In this document: in pieces, positions 14,855 through 22,912 of the stretch
How positions within the stretch are numbered: position 1 is the stretch's first letter
Layout: each line of letters starts with the position of its first letter
Assembly: GCA_020060235.1 (NCBI GenBank)
Contig: JAGVAO010000171.1
Location: 1-41,285 of the forward strand
Length of the DNA: 41,285 nucleotides
Direction: 5' to 3'
From: Anaerolineales bacterium
GTDB taxonomy: Bacteria > Chloroflexota > Anaerolineae > Anaerolineales > Villigracilaceae
Notes under the pieces: model-generated
What the model was told of the DNA's origin: nothing
What the model saw: the letters and a program-made list of their open reading frames with translations, nothing else
Database searches by the model: none
Position numbers and translations under genes: made by a program

Positions 14855-17800
14855 ATGGATCACAGTGAGATTCGAAAACTGCAAAAACTGACATCCTTTG
14901 AGGCGCTGGTGGATTACTTGCGCGACGAGCTGGACTGGCCCATCGAGGACACTGACCAGACCGATAGACTTGCCTTCGAATACAGCCCTGCCGAGCTAGG
15001 CTTGGACGAGAAATCAGCAGTGAAGATCCACGAGATTCGCCAGTTGCGACCACTTGTGGATGGACAACCCTGGGGCATCTTTTGGGTTGACTTTGAACCC
15101 AAAAAACTGCCCATCAGCGTCATGCGTCGCATTTTGAACGGATTGGTCACTAAACAACGCAATCGTAACGCCAGCCAGGCCACCTGGCACATGGATGACC
15201 TGTTGTTCATCTCGGCGGTGGGGGATGAAAAGACCGAAAAACGCGAAATCAATTTTGCGCATTTCCATCAAGATGCGGGGGATCTGCCGACGCTGCGGGT
15301 GCTCGGTTGGGATGGGGCGGATACGGTCTTGAAGATCGATTATGTGGCGAAGACGTTGAAGGAGAAACTGCTCTGGCCGCAGAACCCGAAGGATGTGCAG
15401 GGGTGGCGCGAGACTTGGGCGGAGGCGTTCAAGCATAAGCCTGGGCATGTGATTCGCACGGCGGATGCGTTGGCGGCGCGGCTGGCGGAGTTGGCGGGCA
15501 AGATCCGCGCGGCGGCGGTGACCATCATGGAGCACGAGTCGGAACGCGGTCGCCTGCGGAAACTGCATAAGGCGTTTCAGACGGCGCTCATCCATGACCT
15601 GACCCAGGCGGATTTTGCGGATACGTACGCGCAGACCATCACCTACGGGCTGTTGACCGCTGCCATCTCGCGCACGGATATGTTGGGCGGAGAGGGCGGC
15701 ACCGCGCTGGTGGCGGAGAATATCACCGATATGGTGCCCGTCACCAATCCATTTTTGAAGGAAATGCTGGGGACGTTTTTACACGCGGGCGGACGGAGCG
15801 GGAACGGGCGCAACGGGATCGACTTCGATGAATTGGGCATTCAGGATGTGGTGGAGTTGCTGCGCAGTAATGAGACCGACCTGCCTGCCATCCTGCGCGA
15901 CTTCAATAACCGCGCTGAGGGCGAAGACCCCGTCATCCGTTTTTATGAAGATTTTCTGGAAGCCTACGATAAAGAATTGAAGGTACAGCGCGGGGTATTT
16001 TATACGCCCAAGCCTGTAGTGTCTTATATTGTGCGCGGCGTGCATGAACTGCTGCAATCGGAATTCGGTTTGGAGGATGGGCTGGCGGCGACGGTTACAT
16101 GGGGCGAGATGCACGCTCGTAACGCCGAAGTGAAAATCCCCAAGGGTGTGGCGGCGAGCTCGTTCTTTGTGATGATTCTCGACCCTGCCACGGGGACGGC
16201 GACCTTCCTGGTGGAAGTGATTGATGTGATTTACAAGACGATGGTCGCCAAGTGGAAGACGAAGGGGCTGAGCGCGGCGCAGATCCAGGCGGCATGGAAC
16301 GAGTATGTGCCGACGTCGCTTTTGCCGCGCCTGTATGGCTACGAGTTGATGATGGCTCCGTATGCGATTGCCCACATGAAAATCGGGTTGAAGTTGTTTG
16401 AAACGGGCTACCGCTTTGCCAGCGACCAACGCGCCAATATTTACCTGACGAACGCGCTGGATGAACCTTCGCAACTGGCACAGGGCAGCGCCGCCAGTTT
16501 GTTTGAGGCGCTTGGGCATGAGTCGCAGGCGGTGAATGATGTGAAGCGCGGGGCGCATTTTACAGTGGTGATTGGAAATCCGCCGTATGCGAACTTTGGC
16601 ATGATGAATAAAGGTGAATGGATATTAGGCTTGCTGGGAGAATATAAGCAAGGGCTTGATGAAAAGAAAATAAATCTCGATGATGATTTCATAAAATTTG
16701 TTCGTCTTGCACAATGGACGATTGATAAATCCAATACAGGAATTATTGGGTTTATCACCAACAACTCCTACATAGATGGTTTAACACATCGAGCGATGCG
16801 AGGAAGTTTACTTAATTCTTTCGGTGAAATTCATGTACTCGACCTGCATGGAAGCACGAAGCGGCAGTCAGCACAACTGAAAGATGAAAATGTATTTGAT
16901 ATTCAACAAGGTGTGGCAATTTGCTTTATGGCAAAAAGCAAAGACAAGAAAAATGAAGGCAAGGTGTTTCATGCTGAATTATTTGACACCAGAGAGAGAA
17001 AATACGAAACACTTCTTGCAAACAGCCTTGCGTCATTCCACTGGATAGAAGTACAGGATGTATTTCACGAATCCTGTCTTGGAAAGTTTCTGTTTTTTGC
17101 CCCAAAGGCAATGGACAATATTGATGAATATTGCATGAACTGGTCTTTGAAGGATATTTTTTCGACTTATCAAAATGGAATCAAAACCGACAGAGATGAA
17201 CTTTTCTTTGACATGGACGCTTCTGAGTTAGAAAAGAGAATGAAAACTTTCTACTCAAAGAAAGGTCTTGAAAAATCATTCGCAGAAAAGTATCGAGTTG
17301 AAAACTCTTCAAGTTATGATTTAATTTCAAGAAGGTCTAAAACTGAATTTGAGAAAGAAAATATTAGAAAATGCCTTTACAGACCCTTTGATGAGCAGTA
17401 TTTATATTATGCGGCTGGACTTACCAGTAGACCCGCTTGGGATGTTATGCAACATATGCTGGCGGGTAAAAATCTTTCTCTATTAAGTTGTAGACAACAA
17501 GCTGAAACTGGCTTTCAACATGTCTTTTGTACAGACTCAATTAATGAGTGCTGTGCAGTATCGCTTAGAACACGAGAGATAACATCGGCTTTCCCTTTAT
17601 ATATTTATCCATCGGGGATGAGTAAACAACAATCTTTGTTTACCATGAGCGAAGGTGACCGCAGACCCAATTTTACGGATAAATTTTCAAAGGCACTTTC
17701 AAAAACGATTAAGTTATCAATGCTTGCAGATGGCACAGGTGATTTGCACAAGACCTTTGGTCCCGAAGATGTTTTCCATTACATGTATGCGGTCTTTCAC

Positions 17801-18262
17801 AATCCCACCTACCGCAGTCGCTACGCCGAATTCCTGAAAATAGATTTCCCCCGTCTGCCGCTCACCAGCAACGTGGCGTTGTTCCGTCAACTGTGCGTTC
17901 TGGGGAAGGAGTTGGTTGCTTTACATCTTTTGGAAGCCGAAGGTCAAAAGCCGAAGGTCAAGTTCTCTGCTGTCCGTGGTCAATCGTCTGTTGTCGCCAA
18001 AGGCTATCCCAAGTATGACGATGGCAAAGTGTATATCAACACTGAGGCGCACTTTGCAGGCGTCCCTGCGGAAGTGTGGGAATTCCACATCGGCGGGTAT
18101 CAAGTCTGCGAGAAATGGCTGAAAGACCGTCGCGGGCGCGAACTCTCGGCGGAGGATATTGTTCATTATCAAAAGATTGTCGTCTCCTTGGGAGAAACCA
18201 TCCGCTTGATGGGGCTGGTGGATGAGGCGATCGAGTCCGCTGGCGGGTGGCCGGTGAGATGA
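14855..18262 (+). CDS. N6-adenine DNA methyltransferase with C-terminal target-recognition region
   Basis: The 1135-residue protein has a long N-terminal region, then a catalytic domain with motif I DPATGTATFL (D443) and motif IV NPPY (575-578), as in Eco57I/type ISP/DrmMI enzymes that methylate adenine with S-adenosylmethionine. The stretch VQRGVFYTPKPVVSYIVRGV ahead of motif I is typical. Beyond about residue 585 lies the likely target-recognition region and a conserved GC-rich end with GPEDVFHYMYAVFHNPTYR and FHIGGYQVCEKWLKDR. Base composition drops sharply between about 16600 and 17760 and rises again afterwards, consistent with exchange of the recognition segment. It pairs with the upstream PLD-helicase. 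Its last 42 bases recur downstream (22634-22675) and in part at 18786-18812. Its stop overlaps the next start (ATGA). Confidence 0.9.
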   Translation: MDHSEIRKLQKLTSFEALVDYLRDELDWPIEDTDQTDRLAFEYSPAELGLDEKSAVKIHEIRQLRPLVDGQPWGIFWVDFEPKKLPISVMRRILNGLVTKQRNRNASQATWHMDDLLFISAVGDEKTEKREINFAHFHQDAGDLPTLRVLGWDGADTVLKIDYVAKTLKEKLLWPQNPKDVQGWRETWAEAFKHKPGHVIRTADALAARLAELAGKIRAAAVTIMEHESERGRLRKLHKAFQTALIHDLTQADFADTYAQTITYGLLTAAISRTDMLGGEGGTALVAENITDMVPVTNPFLKEMLGTFLHAGGRSGNGRNGIDFDELGIQDVVELLRSNETDLPAILRDFNNRAEGEDPVIRFYEDFLEAYDKELKVQRGVFYTPKPVVSYIVRGVHELLQSEFGLEDGLAATVTWGEMHARNAEVKIPKGVAASSFFVMILDPATGTATFLVEVIDVIYKTMVAKWKTKGLSAAQIQAAWNEYVPTSLLPRLYGYELMMAPYAIAHMKIGLKLFETGYRFASDQRANIYLTNALDEPSQLAQGSAASLFEALGHESQAVNDVKRGAHFTVVIGNPPYANFGMMNKGEWILGLLGEYKQGLDEKKINLDDDFIKFVRLAQWTIDKSNTGIIGFITNNSYIDGLTHRAMRGSLLNSFGEIHVLDLHGSTKRQSAQLKDENVFDIQQGVAICFMAKSKDKKNEGKVFHAELFDTRERKYETLLANSLASFHWIEVQDVFHESCLGKFLFFAPKAMDNIDEYCMNWSLKDIFSTYQNGIKTDRDELFFDMDASELEKRMKTFYSKKGLEKSFAEKYRVENSSSYDLISRRSKTEFEKENIRKCLYRPFDEQYLYYAAGLTSRPAWDVMQHMLAGKNLSLLSCRQQAETGFQHVFCTDSINECCAVSLRTREITSAFPLYIYPSGMSKQQSLFTMSEGDRRPNFTDKFSKALSKTIKLSMLADGTGDLHKTFGPEDVFHYMYAVFHNPTYRSRYAEFLKIDFPRLPLTSNVALFRQLCVLGKELVALHLLEAEGQKPKVKFSAVRGQSSVVAKGYPKYDDGKVYINTEAHFAGVPAEVWEFHIGGYQVCEKWLKDRRGRELSAEDIVHYQKIVVSLGETIRLMGLVDEAIESAGGWPVR
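18221..18262 (+). repeat. Methyltransferase 3' tail, copy A of a scattered repeat
   Basis: These last 42 bases of the methyltransferase gene encode DEAIESAGGWPVR and the stop. The same tail recurs as copy B (part of 18735-18812) and copy C (22634-22675). Copy A is the intact, in-gene version. Confidence 0.8.
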
Positions 18263-18711
18263 AAAAACCGAATGTGAAAAGCGGAGGCGAAATGGAAAAA
18301 GATAAGAATTTGATGGCACCAAAAGATTTCTACACAAGCATAGGCGAGAACTATCGTTTTTTCCTGAATTGGCGTCATGCCTTGCTGGCTGGATATTTCG
18401 CCAGTTTGTTTGCTTTATTCAATGCCTACACATGGATGATAGAAAATGATACAGCAAAACAAGTGGTCATACTCTATGTATGCGGCATCTTAATTTCTAT
18501 TTTCTTTTGGGGCTTTGAATATCGTATCCGTGATTTATATAGAGCCTGCATCGCGGCAGGTAAAGAAATTGAAGAGCAAGCCGAACAGCCCGGTCTATAC
18601 GCGAAACTTAGCGAGAAAAAACGTCCTTCGCATTCCACGCTAATTGATGCACTTTTCAGCATTGTAATAATTTTCAATCTGGGCATGATTGTTTGTTTCG
18701 CTTATCAATAA
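18259..18711 (+). CDS. Hypothetical membrane protein, cargo gene 1
   Basis: The product has 150 residues and starts at the ATG overlapping the methyltransferase stop (ATGA), so it is coupled to it. The N-terminal 40 residues are charged and soluble. Two helices follow (about 45-65, FASLFALFNAYTWM, and 72-95, YVCGILISIFFWGFEY), then a charged helix with IRDLYRACIAAGKEIEEQ, and a third hydrophobic segment at the C-terminus (DALFSIVIIFNLGMIVCFAYQ). The gene is AT-rich compared with the methyltransferase ends. I recognise no family. In defence loci, small membrane proteins beside nucleases often act as effectors that damage the membrane, but nothing here shows that. Confidence 0.72.
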   Translation: MKKPNVKSGGEMEKDKNLMAPKDFYTSIGENYRFFLNWRHALLAGYFASLFALFNAYTWMIENDTAKQVVILYVCGILISIFFWGFEYRIRDLYRACIAAGKEIEEQAEQPGLYAKLSEKKRPSHSTLIDALFSIVIIFNLGMIVCFAYQ

Positions 18712-18734
18712 AATAACTCGGAAAAAGAAGATTC

Positions 18735-18812
18735 ATTGCAGACATCAAATACGAAATCGTACAAAAAATCGGCGTGCTGTCCATGTCCGCCGATGGGTGG
18801 CCGGTGAAATGA
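18735..18812 (+). pseudogene. Fusion scar: start of ydbC-like gene joined to methyltransferase tail (copy B)
   Basis: Bases 18738-18791 match the start of the gene at 22688 in 50 of 54 positions, including its reading frame (ADIKYEIVQKIGVLS), but the start codon is ATT in place of ATG. The frame then runs straight into a methyltransferase-like tail, SADGWPVK and a stop, at 18786-18812 (23 of 27 bases equal to copy A). The junction lies at shared TCCGC. It is a non-functional relic of two genes fused by short homology. Confidence 0.85.
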
Positions 18813-19462
18813 CAGAACCTATCGCGATAGCCAAGAAGCCTGAGTTTAAGAGTGAAAAAATTGCCTATTGGTTTTTTCGACTTAACGGCTGCTTATTGCT
18901 TGAAAACTTTCTGGTTCATCATGAAAGAAGAGGGCGGGAAGGAACAGAAATCGACATACTCGCTGTACGCTTTCCGCACCGAAATGAATTGCTATTGACT
19001 GGCGAAGCGATGCCTGATTTTCCAGCTTTTGATTCGCCTGGCAAGATTGATATTATTCTGGGCGAGGCTAAAACTAGACAGAAATGCGACATTAATGAAT
19101 CTTGGCTAAATCCAGAACGAAAGAACGTAGAGCGAATTTTGTATATCGTCGGCGCATTACCACCAGGCCAGGTGAACGAGGTAGCTGCAAAGATTTATTC
19201 AAATTTACATTATGAAAACTCGTTTTATCGTTTCAGGCTGTTTGCAATCGGGGCAGAAACCAACTCTGATTTGAGCAAAGCCATTACACAAATTACTTGG
19301 GCTGATGCTCTTTCATTCATTCATGAACGATTTTCTGTTTTTCGAAAATATAAAACACAACACCGTCAATGGGATCTAACTGGCAAAAAGCTGTTTGCAT
19401 TGACCCGAAAATTAGGGGCAGACAAATTCATAAATTATGTAACGACCAACATGCAGGATTAA
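18809..19462 (+). CDS. PD-(D/E)xK-like protein, cargo gene 2
   Basis: From ATG 18809 the product has 217 residues. I chose this start because it overlaps the stop of scar B (ATGA), exactly as cargo gene 1 overlaps the real methyltransferase stop; longer frames run back through the scar. Around residues 44-90 the order GTEIDILAVRF, then IDIILGEAKTRQKC gives D49 and E86-x-K88, the core of a PD-(D/E)xK nuclease fold, with an N-terminal helix carrying a candidate acidic residue (E32 or E39). The C-terminal half is alpha-helical and basic. Such nucleases are common in restriction and abortive-infection systems. The AT-rich composition matches the other cargo genes. Nuclease function is inferred from motifs; it could instead be an inactive DNA-binding relative. 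Confidence 0.7.
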   Translation: MTEPIAIAKKPEFKSEKIAYWFFRLNGCLLLENFLVHHERRGREGTEIDILAVRFPHRNELLLTGEAMPDFPAFDSPGKIDIILGEAKTRQKCDINESWLNPERKNVERILYIVGALPPGQVNEVAAKIYSNLHYENSFYRFRLFAIGAETNSDLSKAITQITWADALSFIHERFSVFRKYKTQHRQWDLTGKKLFALTRKLGADKFINYVTTNMQD

Positions 19463-19463
19463 T

Positions 19464-20477
19464 ATGACATGGATTGATGAAAATTTTGGCGAACGCTATT
19501 TGGATGCTGCAAACGATTATGAAAAAGTTACAGCATTTTGGAATACCTATAATCCCAATCCAATCGATTTGCTAAATAGCAGGCAATACTGGGCTCTAAG
19601 GACCCAACTCTTTGATTTGCTAGATTCCTGCAAAAAATTAGATATTGATGCGTTTAACAAAATCCATAAGGGCGACCCGTATTACTTTATCGGCATATCA
19701 TCTTTTTTGATGGATGACTACCAAACTGCTGTTTACTTTTTTGATGCGGCAGTGACCGAAGATAGGAATGCTGGTGCTGAGCCGAAGAACAGCCCCACGC
19801 CATCGACAAAGTTTTTGATGTTAGAAGGAGAAATTGGGGGACAAACAGCAAAGCCTTTAACCGCAATAGCGAAAGCAAAAGTTGAGCGAGCGCTCGAATA
19901 TTATCAAAGCAATGTAAGTAAAACCACAGATACGCCAAGCCTTGATCTGGATAAAATACGAAACAATTTTATCTATTACGCTTTGACTGCAAACGAAAAA
20001 CCAGGGTTACGGACGCTTGCAACTGTATTTATTACTTACCTTATTGAGTGGGATTTTAGGAAAGACCATTTTGAGTATGGCGTAAAACAAGGCTCGTCTG
20101 AGCCATTTTTCTCTCACCTGTTTCGAGGATGTTTGTTATTTGAAAGTTTGCTAAAACAAAAACCAGGGGATTCACCAAAGGGCACAAATCTTGGCAATGT
20201 GTTGACAGAAAAAGAAATTCGGACAAGCCTGCGAATAGGACTAATCCGAATGGGTGCATTCACTCTTTCTGATGTTTATAGAGAACTGAACGAAGTAACC
20301 AGCCCAGTGGCAATAGATCAGGTAATTCAAGTTACCTACATGGCCCGAAATACTTTGGGGCATAACCTTGGATGGGATAGTTGCATTGCCCATGAACAGT
20401 ATCAAAAACTTTACTTCATTATTTCCGCTGCATGTTTGCATGTGATCGCATGCTTGTGGAAGCAGGATGAACTATAA
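19464..20477 (+). CDS. Hypothetical protein with HEPN-type R-x4-H motif
   Basis: The product has 337 residues and its ATG is one base after the previous stop. It is soluble and mainly helical. The N-terminal half (about residues 1-100) has the tetratricopeptide-like stretch YYFIGISSFLMDDYQTAVYFFDAAV. Near the C-terminus, QVTYMARNTLGHNLGW holds R295-N-T-L-G-H300, the R-x4-H pattern that forms the catalytic pair of HEPN ribonucleases, followed by the helix LYFIISAACLHVIACLW. HEPN proteins often act as toxins or antiviral RNases. The neighbouring gene 21457-22590 carries the same motif type, RNPFSH. The gene is AT-rich like its neighbours. HEPN is proposed from one motif and a helical context only, so it is tentative. 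Confidence 0.68.
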   Translation: MTWIDENFGERYLDAANDYEKVTAFWNTYNPNPIDLLNSRQYWALRTQLFDLLDSCKKLDIDAFNKIHKGDPYYFIGISSFLMDDYQTAVYFFDAAVTEDRNAGAEPKNSPTPSTKFLMLEGEIGGQTAKPLTAIAKAKVERALEYYQSNVSKTTDTPSLDLDKIRNNFIYYALTANEKPGLRTLATVFITYLIEWDFRKDHFEYGVKQGSSEPFFSHLFRGCLLFESLLKQKPGDSPKGTNLGNVLTEKEIRTSLRIGLIRMGAFTLSDVYRELNEVTSPVAIDQVIQVTYMARNTLGHNLGWDSCIAHEQYQKLYFIISAACLHVIACLWKQDEL

Positions 20478-20552
20478 AGCAAGACGGGGGACAGATGATG
20501 ATTTTTCTGGATGAGAGTACACAAATTTTTCAAATGAGCAAGGATTGATAAC

Positions 20553-21413
20553 ATGGAAATAAAACAGAATCCCTTTTCTCTTTATGATTTTCTAGGCTAC
20601 TTTGTGCCTGGCGCATTGTTTTTCATGGGACTCACAACCATTCCCTTATTATCAAATCCATCAACAAATTTAGCAAATGATATATTGAATTCCCTTGATC
20701 AAGTTAGTTTTTACCTGACATTTATTCTTATTGCATACCTGATAGGACATATCTTGAGTTTTGTTTCTTCGCTCACCATTGAAAATTATTCGAATTGGAA
20801 AGTAGGCTATCCATCCAGGTATTTATTGGGGGAACCATATCCCAAATACATGCAATCTAAAAGCACTGAACATAAGACAGAAAGAAAACTAATGCATGCT
20901 TTTGTGTGGGTATTATTATTTCCCATAACATTTTGGGATATTACTATTGGGAACGTATTTCATCTTGATAAATTACTCTACGCACGACCACTTGACCCGC
21001 TTCTCATTAAGATTATAAAAGGAAAGTTGAAGGTTTTTTCAGAGAAATATGCGGGGCTTTCTGCGGAAGATATCAATACAAATGAAACTGGCGATTTTCG
21101 CTTTTCATATCATTACGCGGTTGAACATGCTCCTGCTCATTTTCCCAAAATGCAAAATTATGTAGCGCTGTATGGTTTTACTCGCACAATTACAATGGTA
21201 ATTGTGCTTTTATTCTGGTGGATTTTAATATTATTTGTTTTGGAAAAAACATCATTTTGGGATAATTTGCCTATGTTAGCGTTTCTTTCTGCATTTTCCT
21301 TCATTTCCTTTCTAAATTTCATGAAATTTTATAGACGCTTTTCTTTGGAAGTGATGATGGCTGTCGCAGCTACTTTACCAGACGCTGAGAATAAAGATCG
21401 CGATTGTAGCTAG
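20553..21413 (+). CDS. Hypothetical four-helix membrane protein of the defence cargo
   Basis: The 286-residue protein begins MEIKQNPFSLYDFLGYFVPG, leading into helix 1 (about 14-32), then helix 2 (about 50-75), a long central soluble part of about 130 residues (SNWKVGYPSRYLLGEPYPKYMQ..., with FPITFWDITIGNVFHLDK as another hydrophobic stretch), and two C-terminal helices (about 207-232 and 236-256). The opening FSLYDFLGYFVPG reminds me of membrane proteins often found next to defence genes, but I cannot name the family. It lies 75 bp after the HEPN-motif gene and its AT-rich composition matches. Role as membrane effector, sensor or anchor for the soluble cargo is open. Confidence 0.7.
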   Translation: MEIKQNPFSLYDFLGYFVPGALFFMGLTTIPLLSNPSTNLANDILNSLDQVSFYLTFILIAYLIGHILSFVSSLTIENYSNWKVGYPSRYLLGEPYPKYMQSKSTEHKTERKLMHAFVWVLLFPITFWDITIGNVFHLDKLLYARPLDPLLIKIIKGKLKVFSEKYAGLSAEDINTNETGDFRFSYHYAVEHAPAHFPKMQNYVALYGFTRTITMVIVLLFWWILILFVLEKTSFWDNLPMLAFLSAFSFISFLNFMKFYRRFSLEVMMAVAATLPDAENKDRDCS

Positions 21414-21456
21414 GATTTTAACTTTACGCTTGGCGTCAAACACGGAATTGCCTACT

Positions 21457-22590
21457 ATGAAAAGAACAAATCCTTATTATGTGATCGCCCCTATTGATGG
21501 AATCCACATGGATTTCGATCGTCGGATGTATTCCGCAGAATTGTATGGCTGTCCGCCGGATTACAGGCCAAACCCAGCTGCCTGTCCTGAGTTTCGGCAA
21601 CCATACTCTGTTGTAAAAGATATTCCGTTGAGAGAATACTCCAGGCTGGTTCCCACGCTTATTTCGGATGCCTTAACCATCGATATCCTTGCCGATTTGC
21701 CAGACCGCACATTAGCCAATTTCACCTGCATTGGCTTTCAAATTGACCTGGATAAAGCCACAAACCTGCTTGAGAATGCTGAAATATTTCGTCAAGTTGT
21801 CGAGTGGGGTGAAAGTTTTCTCGACCCCTTGCGGCTTTGGTTGTTTACGCCAGGTAAAAACGAGAGCGCTGGGCGATTTGGCTCTGTCGGTAATGGAATT
21901 CAATGTTTTTGGATTGGTGAGAACGATGGCGATTTAAAATTTTTTGCCAGAAAGTCTCTGCATTACGCACTAACTCAAAAACCCATCGATGTTCTCGAAG
22001 AAACATTTGGCTTGGTTCAGGCTGATATAACCTTTCGCGGCCTATCTGGCGCAGTATTTCGTCATCCACTTGACCGGGATATGTTTCATGAAAGTATTCT
22101 GCGAGCTGTTCGTGCTTTTCGGGAAAGCCGCGACATCCCACTTCCCGAAGCCCGTTTTCGTCAGCTAACAGTCATCGCCGAAGACCTGGCAAAAATTGAA
22201 ATCGACAAAAGAATTGCTGGGAGAGAACTCAGGGAACGAATTGCGAAAATCTCATCAAGGGGCTGGATGCTTTACGAGCAATTTAATAATTCAACCCGAG
22301 GCCATTTGCTAAAAGGAAAAAATGCTCAGATCAGTTCTCAGCGGTATCGTGAAATTGGTTGGGATGATGAACAAACTGCCCAAAAAACAATCAAAGATTT
22401 ATGGGATAACGTTCGCAATCCGTTCTCGCACTCCTTGGAAACCTTTGAAACTTTAGAGCGGGATGCCAATCAAGATATCGCCAATGCCGAAAAAATTGTT
22501 GTCAGCATGATTAACGGCTGGTATGCCGCCTACGAAGCAGAAGATACGTTTGATAAACCCATCCATGCTATTTTGTTGGATGATGAGTGA
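21457..22590 (+). CDS. Hypothetical protein with second HEPN-type R-x4-H motif
   Basis: I chose ATG 21457 (MKRTNPYYVIAPIDG), 377 residues; a TTG at 21430 would add nine residues and has no better ribosome site. The N-terminal half is mixed alpha/beta with no motif I recognise (PIDGIHMDFDRRMYSAELYG, then DALTIDILADLPDRTLANFTC). The C-terminal third is helical and contains NVRNPFSHSLETF, with R320-N-P-F-S-H325 fitting the HEPN R-x4-H pair in the commonest RN-x3-H form. A following acidic helix (RDANQDIANAEKIV) resembles HEPN helix 4. The last gene of the AT-rich cargo, it ends 43 bp before tail copy C. It may be an RNase effector or a regulator of one. HEPN assignment is by motif and needs a structure prediction. 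Confidence 0.68.
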   Translation: MKRTNPYYVIAPIDGIHMDFDRRMYSAELYGCPPDYRPNPAACPEFRQPYSVVKDIPLREYSRLVPTLISDALTIDILADLPDRTLANFTCIGFQIDLDKATNLLENAEIFRQVVEWGESFLDPLRLWLFTPGKNESAGRFGSVGNGIQCFWIGENDGDLKFFARKSLHYALTQKPIDVLEETFGLVQADITFRGLSGAVFRHPLDRDMFHESILRAVRAFRESRDIPLPEARFRQLTVIAEDLAKIEIDKRIAGRELRERIAKISSRGWMLYEQFNNSTRGHLLKGKNAQISSQRYREIGWDDEQTAQKTIKDLWDNVRNPFSHSLETFETLERDANQDIANAEKIVVSMINGWYAAYEAEDTFDKPIHAILLDDE

Positions 22591-22633
22591 GCCTTACTGT
22601 GCATTTTTTTACGGCAGCCAATGCTCTCAGTAA

Positions 22634-22675
22634 GATGATGTTATTGAGTCCGCTGGTGGGTGGCCGGTGATGTAA
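22634..22675 (+). repeat. Methyltransferase 3' tail, copy C
   Basis: These 42 bases read DDVIESAGGWPVM and stop, against DEAIESAGGWPVR in the real methyltransferase end; lengths are equal and an in-frame stop lies just upstream, so it is a relic and not a gene. It stands 12 bp before the ydbC-like gene. Confidence 0.82.
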
Positions 22676-22687
22676 AAGGAGAAAATC

Positions 22688-22909
22688 ATGGCAGACATCA
22701 AATACGAAATCGTGCAAAAAATCGGCGTGCTGTCCACATCCGCAAGCGGCTGGGCCAAGGAACTGAATCTCATCAGTTGGAATGACCGTGACCCCAAATA
22801 CGACCTGCGCGACTGGGCGCCGGAGAACAAGCAAATGGGCAAAGGCATCACACTCTCGAAGGAAGAGTTGAAGGCCTTGCGCGATTTGCTGAATGTGATG
22901 GAACTGTAA
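22688..22909 (+). CDS. YdbC/PC4-like small nucleic-acid-binding protein
   Basis: The 73-residue product reads like YdbC, a bacterial relative of the PC4 transcriptional coactivator: KYEIVQKIGVLS, GWAKELNLISWNDRDPKYDLRDWAPENKQMGKGITLSKEEL. Family members are dimers that bind single-stranded DNA through a curved beta sheet, and the aromatic-basic strands NLISWN and YDLRDW are the likely binding face. The start ATG follows AAAAGGAGAAAA. A decayed copy of its first 54 coding bases lies at 18738-18791, showing that this gene was once directly downstream of another methyltransferase-cargo unit. It may be a housekeeping gene used as the edge of the defence island, or a component of it. Confidence 0.85.
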   Translation: MADIKYEIVQKIGVLSTSASGWAKELNLISWNDRDPKYDLRDWAPENKQMGKGITLSKEELKALRDLLNVMEL

Positions 22910-22912
22910 GCT

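Noticed and set aside
11761-18262. Complete DISARM system
   Set aside because: The helicase and methyltransferase resemble DrmD and DrmMI, but no DrmA, DrmB or DrmC-like gene occurs nearby; the PLD part is fused to the helicase.
14855-18262. Frameshift or broken methyltransferase
   Set aside because: The frame is open over 1135 residues and both catalytic motifs are intact; the AT-rich patch is a composition change, not decay.
22593-22634. Inverted repeat CTTACTG/CAGTAAG as terminator of the cargo
   Set aside because: Arms are only seven bases, 28 apart, with no T-run after the right arm; could be chance.
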